A stretch of 64,000 bases of DNA from positions 38,366-102,365 of the forward strand of contig JASAND010008517.1 in the NCBI GenBank assembly GCA_030248195.1, given 5' to 3'. Source of the DNA: Trissonchulus latispiculum (Eukaryota > Nematoda > Enoplea > Enoplida > Ironidae). The notes beneath the pieces were generated by a model, which had not been told where the DNA came from, did not search any database, and saw only the letters and a program-made list of their open reading frames with translations. The translations under genes and the position numbers were made by a program. Positions 43,501 through 51,949 of the stretch are shown one piece after another (positions within the stretch are counted from its first letter, which is position 1; every line of letters starts with the position of its first letter).

Positions 43501-46054
43501 TAGGGGACTGCCCATTGACGTCTAGAAAATACGTAGTAGAGATGCACCGGGGCCGCCACTACCGGGGCCGGGGCCACCTTGGCCCCGGTACCGGGGCCGG
43601 GGCCTGGAAATTGGGGGCCCAAATCGAAAATTTTCAAAACTTTTCTGGAAACTTTAAATTTTGCAATAATTTTTGATATACAAACGTTACTATCGTTGTT
43701 TTCATTCATATCGGCGTGAAAGAAAAAGATTTGTAACACTTTTTGACTTTCGAAAATTCAAATTTTGGTCAAAAATGTCAAAAATTTACTAAATTTGGCT
43801 AATTTTTGGCCCCGGTCGGTACCGGGGCCTTAACACCGGGGCCGGGGCCGCCTGCCCGGTGCATCCCTAATATCATAGGGGTCGCGGCAGCGACCCCTAT
43901 AATATGTGTGAAAAGTGGCTGGAGACAGTGTAAAATAAGCTGCGCAGAAGCTGCGCAAAATCCTGCGCAGATTTCATGCGCAAATTGTAGAGCACATCGA
44001 GTTTAGTATATAATATATCTGTGAAGTTTCAGCCCCGTATCACTTACCGTTAAAAAGGTGCGCCCAGGACCGGTTATGGTGGCGATGTTTTTTTCGGTTT
44101 CTCCTATTTGATGGTTGTATTGTACATAATGTTCGCCGCTTTCATGTGAACTGCAGCGGTGGGCCAACCTAAACGGCTATAGGGTCTAGTAGTACCCCCT
44201 AAAGAATTTAAGAATCACAACATTTTTGCGCCGCAGCTCCGCAGTGGCGCCGCAAAGTCGGCTCGTAGCGAAAAGTGACCATTTTTGTGGTCGTCGCTCA
44301 GGTCGAACGTTACGAGCTGGAGCTGATTTCTTTTTATATTCAGAAATTACATATATTGAACTAACTAACGGTCCAGGTTGCGTTTCTCTATCACTTCCCT
44401 AGCGACCACTTCCCTAGCGACCACAGTGACCTGTCAAAAATGGCGAAAATTCGAAAAATGAAAAATCGAAATTTCTCGCTATCTATTCAACTTTAAAAGC
44501 TCAGACCTTCCATACAATGGTTTTCTGGCACGGAGAATCGATTCCCGTAGTCAGTTTTACCGTCAGACTTACCCATCTTGCTGGGCTGATTCCACTTTGC
44601 CGTCGGGAGGGTCAAGTCGGAAACCGCTTCCTGGAGGTCCATGGTAGGCTCTACCTGGCCTGTCAAAACTTTGTCTATAGGGGTTTTCTGGTGTGCCCAG
44701 CTCATTCCCGGTATCCCGGTATATATATGCCGTCCGACGTGCCTATGTTGCTGGGCTGGTTCCAGTTTGCCGTTTGAAGGGTCAGTCGGGTGGGGGGTCA
44801 AGTGGTCGAAAATAAAATTTTTCAAAAGTGGTCAAATTTGGTATCAAATGAAAGCCCTAAGTGAGCTGAGCAACTTTTGTCATAGAACTGCATACCCAAA
44901 GTGGCTGTAGAGTGCTGTGATGGGGTGGGGTGGGGACTTGGCGATTTTGGGTCAAAAATAAAATTTTTCACAAGTGGTCAAATTTGGTATCAAATGAAAG
45001 CCCTAAGTGAGCTGAGCAACTTTTGTCATAGAACTGCCCCAAAGTGGCTGTAGAGTGCTGTGGTGGGGTGGGTGGGGACTTAGGCGATTTTGGGTATAAA
45101 ATAAAATTTTTCAAAAGTGGTCAAATTAGGTATCAAATGAAAGCCCTAAGTGAGCTGAGCAACTTTTGTCATAGAACTGCCCCAAAGTGGCTGTAGAGTG
45201 CTGTGGTGGGGTGGGTGGGGACTTAGGCGATTTTGGGTATAAAATAAAATTTTTCAAAAGTGGTCAAATTAGGTATCAAATGAAAGCCCTAAGTGAGCTG
45301 AGCAACTTTTGTCATAGAACTGCGTACCCAAAGTGGCCCTCTTTCGACATGATTACTTTGTTAAATTGACAAAAAATTGGAAATTAAATTTTCTAGAATT
45401 CAAGTTTTGGATATCCGTTAATGCTAAATAATAGTAAATATACTAATATGTATAGGCGGATATCCGATGAAAAATATACGGTGCCCGCCCGTCACTAATA
45501 AACAAACATTATGAATGAAAAAGTACAAAAAGTATTACGTGCGTATTACAACAATAACAACAAGTTCATGATTGTAAAGTAAGACAACAGGAATATTTCT
45601 ACAGGCGAGGGCGGGGAGAGGGGCAGGTTACGCACTGGCCGCTGGCCTCTTTTTGTGCCTCCTCTCACTCGCTTTGACATGCCCAGAAACCGAGCAAAAA
45701 ACAATCAAAAACATATTATATATGTACACATACGTACAAACTAAAGAAAAAACCTACGGTAACCATCCGGTGCAGTGGTTGCTGTCTGTGATGTTGTTGC
45801 TGCTGCTGCTACTGAAGAAGAGCCGGTGCTAAACAGAAGAGAGCTGAACGCTGACGGTGTCAGTGCCTTCACAAGATCGCCCCGGACAAAGCCGGACAAC
45901 TGGGACGTCACTCTTCCCAGCAGGCTGCTGTTAGCCCCGCTGGAACGACGAGACAAAGAGGAGCCGCCGCCGCCGCCACGCCCACCGTCTGTGGTCCGTC
46001 GGCTTCCCAGCGGTCTCTGATAGGGTGTTCCAGAAAAGGACATCCCGAAAAATA
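31396..46054 (-). CDS. Nup153: Nuclear pore complex protein Nup153 (15 exons, N terminus missing)
   Basis: Nup153 is a nuclear-basket nucleoporin that docks transport receptors and Ran. Minus-strand exons, 5' to 3': 46054-45758, 43521-43288, 42978-42865, 42626-42337, 41958-41866, 41407-41318, 41006-40971, 40672-40338, 39808-39670, 38095-37901, 37485-37221, 37012-36263, 35878-35780, 35369-33664, 31506-31396. All have GT-AG borders and join in phase to 1,583 codons plus TAG. Recognisable parts, in order: GTPYQRP; the RKILYELEMMRTPVLD segment (compare the RRILQSLEKMSSPL region of vertebrate Nup153); FSFSAPIAV; three RanBP2-type zinc fingers; about 570 residues of FG, GFG and LFG repeats in Ser/Thr/Ala-rich spacers; and a basic GRKLLHARRKVPRR end. 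The human protein has four zinc fingers; three are visible here. The first exon(s) were not found. Confidence 0.92.
31535..33318. mobile_element. large TACGGTAC foldback element filling the last Nup153 intron
   Basis: The outer ends ATATATGTTACGTACCGTAT and ATACGGTACGTAACATATAT are inverted. The arms stay alignable for several hundred bp (GTATTGGCAAAGAACTGAAT and TTTTTATGTTCAGAATATT in opposite orientations). Both ends reiterate TACGGTAC. An inner hairpin (32213-32436, TTGAATGACATTCAAA / TTTGAATGTCATTCAAA) and a G-rich element (32461-32884) are nested inside. No transposase ORF. Confidence 0.8.
32461..32884. mobile_element. G-tract foldback element, CAGGGTATTTTTTA type (424 bp)
   Basis: Begins CAGGGTATTTTTTAG and ends TAAAAAATACCCTG, a 14-bp TIR, with GGTTTT directly repeated at 32455-32460 and 32885-32890. 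Long G tracts and C tracts adjoin the ends. A perfect CCGGCGAAGCCGG hairpin is at 32674-32686. Confidence 0.8.
33664..35369 (-). CDS. Nup153: Nup153 exon n (FG-repeat region)
   Basis: A 1,706-nt exon with a TTTTAG acceptor and GTAAGT donor; enters in phase 1 and leaves in phase 0. It opens VQLKIPSGGMSFGFGISASG, then AKKTVRFAAEILP. It continues as dozens of FG dipeptides (FGFxPA, LFG, FSFG, FQFG) in Ser/Thr/Ala/Gly spacers. Such disordered repeats bind importin-beta family receptors. Confidence 0.93.
35780..35878 (-). CDS. Nup153: Nup153 exon m (zinc finger 3)
   Basis: A 99-nt exon between CTTTCAG and GTATAT, phases 1 and 1. It encodes STWTCSTCFISN then PSDKEMCIACGELQPG, a third complete RanBP2-type zinc finger in its own exon. 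Confidence 0.92.
36263..37012 (-). CDS. Nup153: Nup153 exon l (zinc fingers 1 and 2)
   Basis: A 750-nt exon between ATTTCAG and GTATGT, phases 1 and 1. Zinc finger 1 is WTCPECWIRN…SCVACTSARP and zinc finger 2 is WSCTECFVPN…ACVCCGAKRP. Both fit the RanBP2 pattern W-x-C-x2-C-x3-N-x6-C-x2-C. They are separated and followed by Ser/Thr-rich linkers. These fingers bind RanGDP in Nup153. Confidence 0.93.
37221..37485 (-). CDS. Nup153: Nup153 exon k
   Basis: TTTTAG acceptor, GTACGT donor, leaves in phase 1. It encodes PGAGDATVGNRSAGVAPAEG, DLGESLRAYRRDSGGKFGAT and GGQKPSFG. It corresponds to the FRPAEILKEG region just ahead of the zinc fingers. Confidence 0.83.
37526..37816. mobile_element. G-tract foldback element, GGGCTTATTC type (about 290 bp)
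   Basis: Left GGGCTTATTCTACTGGGGG and right CCCTCGAATAAGCCC enclose a G-run/C-run pair and a CCGGCGTCGCCGG hairpin (37664-37676). It lies in the Nup153 intron between exons j and k. TSD unclear. Confidence 0.7.
37901..38095 (-). CDS. Nup153: Nup153 exon j (FSFSAPIAV)
   Basis: 65 codons, TTTTAG acceptor and GTAGGA donor. It encodes DIRLPGAESMKFTKPLLGTS and SQESFSFSAPIAVAPPGRK. The FSFSAPIAV word matches the F-x-FSVPVAK motif upstream of the Nup153 zinc fingers. Confidence 0.87.
38246..39240. mobile_element. TAGGGTTGG TIR element with TTTTTTCCG repeats (about 1 kb)
   Basis: Left TAGGGTTGGTTTTTTTCCGG and right CCGATGCCCAACCCTA are inverted. Both ends reiterate CCGGAAAAAAG/TTTTTTCCG words. A separate 167-bp hAT MITE is nested at 38756-38922. 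No TSD or ORF. Outside lie CACAAGGGGTAC words on both flanks (38,200 and 39,450), perhaps an older host element. Confidence 0.7.
38756..38922. mobile_element. hAT MITE, CAGGGGCGTATCCAGG ends (167 bp)
   Basis: Left CATGGGCGTATCCAGG and right CCTGGATACGCCCCTG. Flanked by a perfect 8-bp duplication AAATTGAT at 38748-38755 and 38923-38930. AACCCCCTCCTTTT is repeated three times inside. The 8-bp TSD and CAGGG ends are hAT hallmarks. Confidence 0.92.
39670..39808 (-). CDS. Nup153: Nup153 exon i (Arg/Asp-rich)
   Basis: TTTATAG acceptor, GTACGT donor. Enters in phase 2 and encodes KTVSSSSRRRQEEQPDDDDN, then DFVDHNFAGDSESSRRSGTY and SARDID. The other two frames contain stops or fail phase. Confidence 0.75.
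40338..40672 (-). CDS. Nup153: Nup153 exon h
   Basis: ATTTCAG acceptor, GTACGT donor, leaves in phase 2. It encodes LSTGPLNDGLLMNQSLGILP, a Ser/Pro-rich middle and ADTTADESRRSRRHRN. A nearby downstream GTATGG would give phase 0 but would not fit the next exon. Confidence 0.8.
40971..41006 (-). CDS. Nup153: Nup153 micro-exon g (12 codons)
   Basis: Only 36 nt, between ATTTCAG and GTAAGT. It encodes DGVKLRDTASMD and keeps phase 0 on both sides. It sits where vertebrate Nup153 has ADAKRIPS. Confidence 0.75.
41318..41407 (-). CDS. Nup153: Nup153 exon f (RKILYELEMMRTPVL)
   Basis: 30 codons in phase 0, TTTTAG acceptor and GTTAGT donor. It encodes PSSRSSTSSNLSTQTRKILY then ELEMMRTPVL. This is the best-conserved part of the Nup153 N-terminal region (STARRILQSLEKMSSPL in vertebrates, from memory). 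Confidence 0.88.
41866..41958 (-). CDS. Nup153: Nup153 exon e
   Basis: 31 codons in phase 0 on both sides, with a TTTTAG acceptor and GTATGA donor. It encodes RKRDVAQESHGGPPRPDAKR then LRLDSNSSNYR. Confidence 0.75.
42337..42626 (-). CDS. Nup153: Nup153 exon d
   Basis: TTTTTTCAG acceptor, GTAGGT donor; enters in phase 1 and leaves in phase 0. It encodes SSGSYPDSLSTDRRSKGVSR, PALWGSADQRPSATSSRLLG, a GGGDGTLQSDLGGDDSGRS stretch and FVPSLFTTTLL. Confidence 0.8.
42865..42978 (-). CDS. Nup153: Nup153 exon c
   Basis: GTTTCAG acceptor, GTATAT donor, phases 1 and 1. It encodes FNLSNPGERSGTGWRQLSMP then VSQQQNSSSITAVSRIL. Confidence 0.75.
43288..43521 (-). CDS. Nup153: Nup153 exon b (acidic)
   Basis: TTTTCTAG acceptor, GTATGT donor, phases 1 and 1. 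It encodes VNGQSPTSTVRKKQDRLVTI, then DQESEEDEDDYLPARSDLPS and a Ser/Asn-rich end. Confidence 0.78.
43537..43869. mobile_element. TAGAGATGCACCGG element with ACCGGGGCC repeats
   Basis: Left TAGAGATGCACCGGGGCC and right GCCCGGTGCATCCCTA. Both ends reiterate ACCGGGGCCGGGGCC around an A/T-rich centre. It lies in the Nup153 intron upstream of exon b. A partial, inverted copy is at about 46.2-46.4 kb. Confidence 0.78.
44809..45339 (+). repeat. tandem satellite-like repeat, 3.7 units of about 143-146 bp
   Basis: Units start AAAATAAAATTTTTC at 44809, 44955, 45098 and 45241. Each contains AGTGGTCAAATT, GGTATCAAATGAAAGCCCTA, GAGCTGAGCAACTTTTGTCA and, except the last, TGGGGTGG. Units 2-4 are nearly identical. 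In a Nup153 intron. Confidence 0.93.
45758..46054 (-). CDS. Nup153: Nup153 exon a (GTPYQRP)
   Basis: TTCACAG acceptor, GTAGGT donor; enters needing 2 nt and leaves in phase 1. It encodes FFGMSFSGTPYQRPLGSRR, a Gly run, SLSRRSSGANSSLLGRV and an Ala/Thr-rich end. The TPYQ word matches the N-terminal third of Nup153. Upstream exons must exist beyond 46,054. Confidence 0.75.
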
Positions 46055-46126
46055 CTGTGAAGTACAAAATCAATATGTATACGTAACTAAAACATAAACA
46101 TGGGAAAAATGCAAATTAGTAAAGGT

Positions 46127-46205
46127 CAGGGTATTTTTTACCGGGGGGGGGCCCGCCCTCCCCAAATTGACCTTCCCCCGAAATCGCCCCCCCCCCGGGA
46201 TTTTG
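46127..46205. repeat. truncated G-tract element (CAGGGTATTTTTTACCGG end)
   Basis: The left TIR CAGGGTATTTTTTACCGG, a G run, a C run and CCCCGGGATTTTGG match the 32.46-kb element. No right TIR follows, so the piece is broken. Confidence 0.55.
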
Positions 46206-46398
46206 GTCTTCGGAAACTATGTCCAAAACTCAAGAAATCTGAATCGATATGAATGAAAACAATGATAGTAACGTTTGTATATATACATATCAAAAATTAT
46301 TGCAAAATCTAAATTTTCAAGTAAATTTTTGAAAATTTCCGATTTGGACCCCCAATTTCCAGGCCCCGGCCCCGGTTGTGGCGGCCCCGGTGCATCTC
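46206..46398. repeat. partial inverted copy of the TAGAGATGCACCGG element
   Basis: Contains ATATGAATGAAAACAATGAT and AGTAACGTTTGT, the reverse complement of 43.68-43.72 kb. It ends GCGGCCCCGGTGCATCTCTA. The other half is missing at the junction with the G-tract fragment. Confidence 0.7.
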
Positions 46399-46443
46399 TA
46401 GTATTATATATAGGCTTTCTGACTCATTATTGACCTTCATAGG

Positions 46444-47121
46444 CTGGCTTTTTCCTAGGCAAAAATTTCTAGGGGGGGAAGTCTCTGGGGGCGGTCCCCC
46501 CCAGGTGTGGGGAGGGGGGGCACGAATTTCTGGGGGGGAGAAATTTTTTTCGAAAAATGCTTAAAAATAGCTATTTTTTTGCTGCTAAGCTAAAATATTG
46601 ACTATGTTTAAACTAAATTTAATTTTAAATAGCTAAAAAGGCTTAAAAATGTCTAAAAATCCGGCAACGCCGGAATACTTTTTCAAAATTTACCCTCAAA
46701 ACCCTATTTTTCCGGGTACTTTAAGGTTCTGGCGGGGGGGAGGGCTATAGTTTCCTTTGCGGGGGCTGGGCTTTTCTAGGCGAAAAAAGTGGGGGTGGGG
46801 AGAGTCCCCCCTAGTGGTGGGGGAACCCAAAAGTGGGAGGGGGGAAACTAAAAAGTGGTCTAAAATCTCTAAAAATGCAGTAAAAGTAGCTTGTTTTCTA
46901 CATATACCGCTATAACTATGCTTAAAAGTGCTCAAAAATTGAGTTTGAGTACCAAAATAGACGATTTTTGACGAAAAAATTCCGGCGAAGCCGGAAAATT
47001 TTTGATAATTTTGACCAAAAATCCTTAAAATTTATCATTTTCTGGGCACCTTATACTGAGTGGCTGGGGTTTTTTTACTGGGGGGGGGGGGCGCCCCCCC
47101 ACTTTTTGGGTTCCCCCCCCA
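46444..47121. repeat. nested fragments of G-tract elements
   Basis: Contains a CTGGCTTTTTCCTAGG end at 46444, CCGGCAACGCCGG (46661-46673), CTGGGCTTTTCTAGG near 46767, CCGGCGAAGCCGG (46982-46994), and a CTGGGGTTTTTTTACTGGGG end near 47063 with G and C runs. The matching right ends are missing, so I read this as pieces nested in one another and cut by the LINE. Confidence 0.6.
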
Positions 47122-48029
47122 CACAGCCGGATAACAGGAAACCCCAGCGCACCTGACATAGCCCTGCACCACAACAGCTGGAACGGCCGCATTACGTGGA
47201 ATACAATCGAGGATCTGGGCTCCGACCACTATCCCGTATTGTCTGAGCTAGAGGTTCTGACTTAACCCAGGACCAAACTCAGGGGTGAACCCCAGTTCAG
47301 CTTCAGAAAGGCACACTGGGCGGCCTTCCAGAAGGAATGCGAGCACGAGGTGGAAAAGTCGGGATTGGAGGCCCTGGCGGCCAAGGATGCTGTAGTCACC
47401 CTGACCGATATTATAGTGACCGCGGCCAATCACCATATACCCAAAGGGAGGAGGACCCAACTGAAACTGTGGTGGACAGCTGAAGTGGAACAAGCCGTCC
47501 AGAAACGACGGAAAGCCAGATCAGCTGCCCAACGAGATCCGGCAGGCTGGGTCAGTGCGTGCAGGGAATCAAAATCTACTATCCGAAAAGCCAAGGACCC
47601 AACGACAGATGCACGCCGGGTGTGGAACACTATCCACGCGATCGATGGGAAAAGCCAGCATCAGCAGCCCTCATCCAGGGCAGGAAGAAGATCGTCACAG
47701 ATGAAGGGAAAGCAGAAGCTTTGATTAAGCAATATGCAAAAGTAAGCCATCTAGCGCCACGGGTGAAGACTGATAGGCCCATCAAACATGAAGTAGGTCG
47801 CATGCTCAGGCTACCCTGCGAATGTCACCAGAAGCAGTCAGCATCACTCTGTGATCCCTTTACGATGGCAGAACTAGAAGAAGCATTGGCAAAGCTGCGG
47901 TGTCGGAAAGCCCCTGGAAGTGATGTCGTCTCCAATGAGATGCTCCGAAAACTGGGACCCAAAGCAAAGCTGGCCCTTCTGGAATCAATAAACAAATGCT
48001 GGGTGCAGAAAATCAGTCCGTCTATGTAG
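47122..48029 (+). pseudogene. LINE endonuclease end and linker, frameshifted
   Basis: Reads HNSWNGRITWNTIEDLGSDH then YPVLSEL, the C-terminal endonuclease motif with the SDH triad member. Then come RKAHWAAFQKECEHEVEKSG and KGRRTQLKLWWTAEVEQAVQ. The frame changes between about 47,590 and 47,690, then reads LEEALAKLRCRKAPGSDVVS up to a stop at 48,027-48,029. The RKAPGSD word is the start of the RT domain. Confidence 0.8.
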
Positions 48030-48030
48030 T

Positions 48031-50049
48031 ATGTGGAGACGGGGAGATATTGTGCCCATCCTCAAAAGAGGAAAACCACCTGAACTGCTAAGCTCGTATC
48101 GGCCTATCGCTCTGCTCAGCTGTACCGGAAAGCTGATGGAACGGCTCGTGCAAGCACGATTATACCACTTCCTGGAGGCCAACCAGAAACTGTCAGCCAA
48201 GCAAGCTGGCTTCAGAACAGGCAGATCAACCGAAGATCAGATGTTGAGAATAACTAAGTCAGTAGAAGATGCACTACAGAAGAAAAATCGATCTGTGCTA
48301 ATACTGATAGACTTCTCTCGAGCCTATGATACTGTCTGGAAAAAGGCCCTGATGTATAAACTGGGCCAGCTGAATGTTCCCAAGTGCATGATCGAATGGA
48401 TTGGGCAACACCTATCTGACCGAATCGCAGGAGTTCGATTCAACTGCTCGCACAGCAAATATCGGCTGTTCAGAGAGGGGCTGCCTCAAGGCAGTGTATT
48501 GTCTCCGTTGCTTTTCCTCTGCATGATAAACGACATACTCGACCAGTTACCTGAGGGCATCGAAGCAAGCCTGTTCGCGGACGATCTGGCAATCTGGACG
48601 AGTGCACCCACCCTGGAAGCGGCCACACGCAAGGCAGAGGAGGGGCTGAACGCTGTCGTCCGCTGGGCAGACCAGTGGAAGATGACTGTCTCCTTTGATA
48701 AGACCGACCTATTCTCAATGGACAACCACGAAGCTGCGGCAGAGGTCCACATCAACGTCGGTGGACATACAATACCATTCAATCCACACCCCAGATTCCT
48801 GGGCATAGTCTTCGACAGGCGACTCAGCTTTAAGCAGCATATGCTCGGAATTGCGGCGAAAATGAAGAAACGAAGACAAATTATGGGTGCGCTGTGCGGA
48901 AAGCGATGGGGATGCAGTCAAACATCGCTACGGCTGGTATATCTCACATATCTACGCTCACTGGTGGATTACTGTGCTGGAGCCTGGATGCCGTATGCAG
49001 CCAAGTCAAACCTGGCTGTTTTAGAAAAGGAACAGAGAGCTGCCGCCAGAGTCATAACGGGATGCGTGAAAAGCACACCCACTGACGCCCTGGCTGCGGA
49101 AGCCAACCTCCTTCCCATGTCCGAACGCCGAAAGCAGATGGCTGCCGTCTCCTATGAAAAATCGCTACGCAAGGCATATGCAGAAGATCTACAGACTGCA
49201 GCAATGGACTCTCCTCTCTCCAGACTGAAGTCCCTAGGGTCCTGGAGATCCCTGGGCAAGCAGATATCTGGTGAGGCGGGGTTGGGAGAAGTGGAACGAG
49301 AAGCTCTCTGCAACGTGGCACCCATAGAACCGTGGGATAAAGCCGTGGCAATGTCCATGCTAACCGGCAACAGCACCCTAATCCATCCAACTTCCAGGGA
49401 CGAGGTGGATGCAATCAAACAACAATTGGCTAGTGAAACCATTGCCAGGCTGCCACCTACTGATATCCGACTGTAGACTGACGGCTCCGCATCAGGGGGC
49501 ACTTCGAGAGGGGGAAGTGGTGTCTTTGCCGAGGGACCAGATCTGGATTCCCCGGTGGAGATCAGCAAACCTGCCGGAAGGGTTTGCTCCAGCTACCGAG
49601 CAGAGATGGTTGCAGTCCAATCCGGACTAGAATATATCCTGCACAACATCAATACAATCTTTTGGAGATATAACCAAGTTGTCCTCCTCACCGACTCCAG
49701 AAGCGTGGTGGATAAACTGTCTACTGGTCCACCAAACCGTGGTACTCAGCTGGTCATGAACATCTGGAATCTGGTCTCACGCCTCACCAAACGTGGATGC
49801 AGACTCACGGTCCAGTGGGTGCCCAGTCACTGTGGCGTGACTGGAAACGAACGGGCTGACCAGGCCGCGAAGTTAGGATCAACATATGACCAGTCTGAGG
49901 TACCCGTAGACCTGGACTCGGCAAAGGCAGCCATTGAAAGGAAAGTAAAAGCAGACTGGCTTGGCAAGCGCAGGAAGGATCTCAACTATTGGATCAGTCA
50001 GGACGGGTGGCCTGAGCCTCCGGATAGGCTGGGGCTTAACAGAAAGTTT
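48031..50049 (+). pseudogene. LINE reverse transcriptase and RNase H
   Basis: RT motifs in order: PILKRGKPPELLSSYRPIAL, GFRTGRSTEDQ, LIDFSRAYDTVW, EGLPQGSVLSPLLF, LFADDLAIW (catalytic FADD), KTDLFS and FLGIVFDRRLSF. A TAG at 49474-49476 then interrupts the same frame, followed at once by RNase H: TDGSASGG, SYRAEMVAV, LLTDSRS and VPSHCGVTGNERAD. The RT start is one frame off from the preceding segment. The frame runs into the inserted element after NRKF. Confidence 0.92.
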
Positions 50050-51582
50050 CTGGGCTTATTCTAGGGATTTTTTCTTGGGGGGGGGCTTCTTGGGGGGGGC
50101 CCCCCCCCAAAGGTCCGAGGGGCAAGGAATTTTGGGGGGGGGCGAAAATTTTTCGAAAAATATGCTAAAAATAGCGCTATTTTTCTGGCATATAGTCAAT
50201 CGGGAAAAAAAAGCCACGTCAAAATTTCGGGAAAAAAAAGCCACGACCGCCGTGGCCTAACGGGTGAAGCTATTGCCGTAATATTTGGCGTGTAGAATGG
50301 CGACCTCAATATAAGCCCACACGCCGATTTTTAGCTTTCTATCTCTCCTCTATAGTCAACAGCGGGGTCGACATTTTTTGGAAAATTTTGTTCCTGAAAA
50401 GGCGGGAAAACGGTAATGTTTCAAAAATTCATAACTTTAGTGTCAATAGCGCTATCTGAATAATTTCTATTGCAATCAAGAGAGATCATGTCTGGCTTTG
50501 TCCTCATACTATTGCAAACAGTTCAAGAGGTCACATTGTCTCTGGGCAGGTGTGGCTTTTTTTTCCCGATGATTTTGACCCATCGGGAAAAAAAAAGCCA
50601 GTCGATTGCGAGACCCATAGTGAGCAGTTTTTCTGGATTTCTGGCATGATAACTATGTTGAAAATAATCAGCAATTCAAGTTTTACAAAGCAATACCGTT
50701 TGTAGGTGGACAGTCCCTGAAATGCGCAACTTTTGGACTAATATGTCACGTCAGTCGTTTTGACCGCTACACTCCACATTTCATCCTGAAACTGGCACAT
50801 TTGGCCAAAAAGAGCGTTACGAATTCATTGGAAAACAGTATTTTGTGGTTAGCCTTCGTTTTAGCAAGTTTTTAAAAAATTTGTATGTTTATTACGTTAT
50901 ATTTGATGAAACCTAGCGAGTTTATGCTGCAAACCAAAAAGTTCTATTTAATGCTTTACGAAGGCAATTTGCCTCGGTAAACAACAAATCTAGGGTAAAT
51001 AAGCGACGCTGAACACGTTGGAACAGTCAGAATTGGTCTACGCCTTCAGGATATGCTTCGACCAAAGTGGCTTTTTTTTCCCGATGAGTGGCTTTTTTCC
51101 CGATTTTGGCTTTTTTCCCCAGGAAATAAATCACATAGTACTCTCTATTGCTACAGTCCAGAGAAGTCATTAATACATGAAAATAATCCGTAGGGGTTGC
51201 CATTCTTCAAACTACAAGAATTTTCCCATAATTCCAAAAAATGAGTTCTACACGTCCAAAAGTTTGAAAAAATGGCGCTTTTTTCCCGATTGACTATATA
51301 CTATAAAAGTTGATTTTCATAGCAAAAATAAGCAGATTTAGTGTTGAAAAGGGCAAAAATTGAGTAAAAATCTCCGGCGAAGCCGGAAAATTTTTGAAAA
51401 TTTGGCCTTCTGAGCGATTTTTTTAGGGCAAAACTTGGTACCAAAAGGGGCGCCTACTTTTTTTGGGGGGGGGGGGGGGGGCGATTTTTGGGGGGGGGGG
51501 GGGGGAACCATTTTTGGGGGGGACAGGGGTTTAATGGGGGGGCCCCCCACCCCACCCCCCCCCCCCACTAGAATAAGCCCAG
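50050..51582. mobile_element. CTGGGCTTATTCTAG element inserted in the LINE (1,533 bp)
   Basis: Ends CTGGGCTTATTCTAG and CTAGAATAAGCCCAG, a perfect 15-bp TIR. Subterminal G runs on the left and C runs on the right. CCGGCGAAGCCGG at 51374-51386. The middle is a second TIR element (about 50,193-51,296). The LINE frame resumes directly at 51583, with no duplicated target bases. Confidence 0.88.
50193..51296. mobile_element. nested TAGTCAATCGGG element with CGGGAAAAAAAAGCC repeats (about 1.1 kb)
   Basis: Ends TAGTCAATCGGGAAAAAA and TTTTTTCCCGATTGACTA, 18-bp inverted. The word CGGGAAAAAAAAGCCA, or its reverse, recurs at least six times, near both ends and in the centre (50,565-50,605 and 51,065-51,120). 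No ORF, no clear TSD. Confidence 0.82.
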
Positions 51583-51848
51583 GCAAAGCAGAGTGTCCTC
51601 ATATCCCAATTGAGAACTGGACACTCACCAATTTGCCAGCAGTATCTGCACAGAATAGGAAAAGAAGATTCGGCTGATTGCAGATACTGCAACGAGGAGG
51701 AGGAGTCGGTTGAGCACCTGCTGTCTGGGTGTCCAGCCACGGCTCCCCAGAGAAAGGAAGTCTTTGGATTAGAACAGGTGTCCGCCAGGGAGATGCTCCA
51801 GTCACCTGGAAAAGTCCTGGAGTTCCTGGATCGGGCCGGTCGATTCTG
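51583..51848 (+). pseudogene. LINE C-terminal zinc-finger region
   Basis: Resumes in the same frame as the RNase H part: AKQSVLISQLRTGHSPICQQ, then CRYCNEEEESVEHLLSGCP, a C-x2-C-x8-H-x4-C finger common at the end of I-type LINEs. It stops TGA after FLDRAGRF. The 3' sequence ends in a GAAGAAGAAG tail near 51,898. Confidence 0.85.
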
Positions 51849-51949
51849 ACCGGATCATATGGTTCATCCGAGATGCTGAAGCCGAAGAAGAAGAATGCAT
51901 TCCACGAAACTAATATTGCTTTTCTAAAATATTTTGACCACATTTTAGA

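Larger units (their letters stand above)
47122..51898 (+). mobile_element. LINE with RNase H (I/Ingi-like group), 5'-truncated and interrupted
   Basis: Order: the last part of an APE-type endonuclease (GSDHYPVLSEL), a linker, reverse transcriptase, RNase H, a C-terminal CCHC-like zinc finger, and a 3' end with GAAGAAGAAG. A TIR element (50050-51582) splits the sequence between RNase H and the zinc finger. ORF1 and most of the endonuclease are gone. Several frameshifts and a stop make it inactive. RNase H downstream of RT argues for the I/Ingi/R1-LOA-type radiation rather than RTE or CR1. Confidence 0.88.

Noticed and set aside
44809..45339. CRISPR-like array
   Set aside because: Units are contiguous with no unique spacers, and the genome is eukaryotic.
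50046..51582. The LINE interruption as an intron (GTTTCT…CCCAG)
   Set aside because: Splicing from this GT would put the LINE zinc-finger region out of frame; perfect 15-bp inverted ends point to a transposon.
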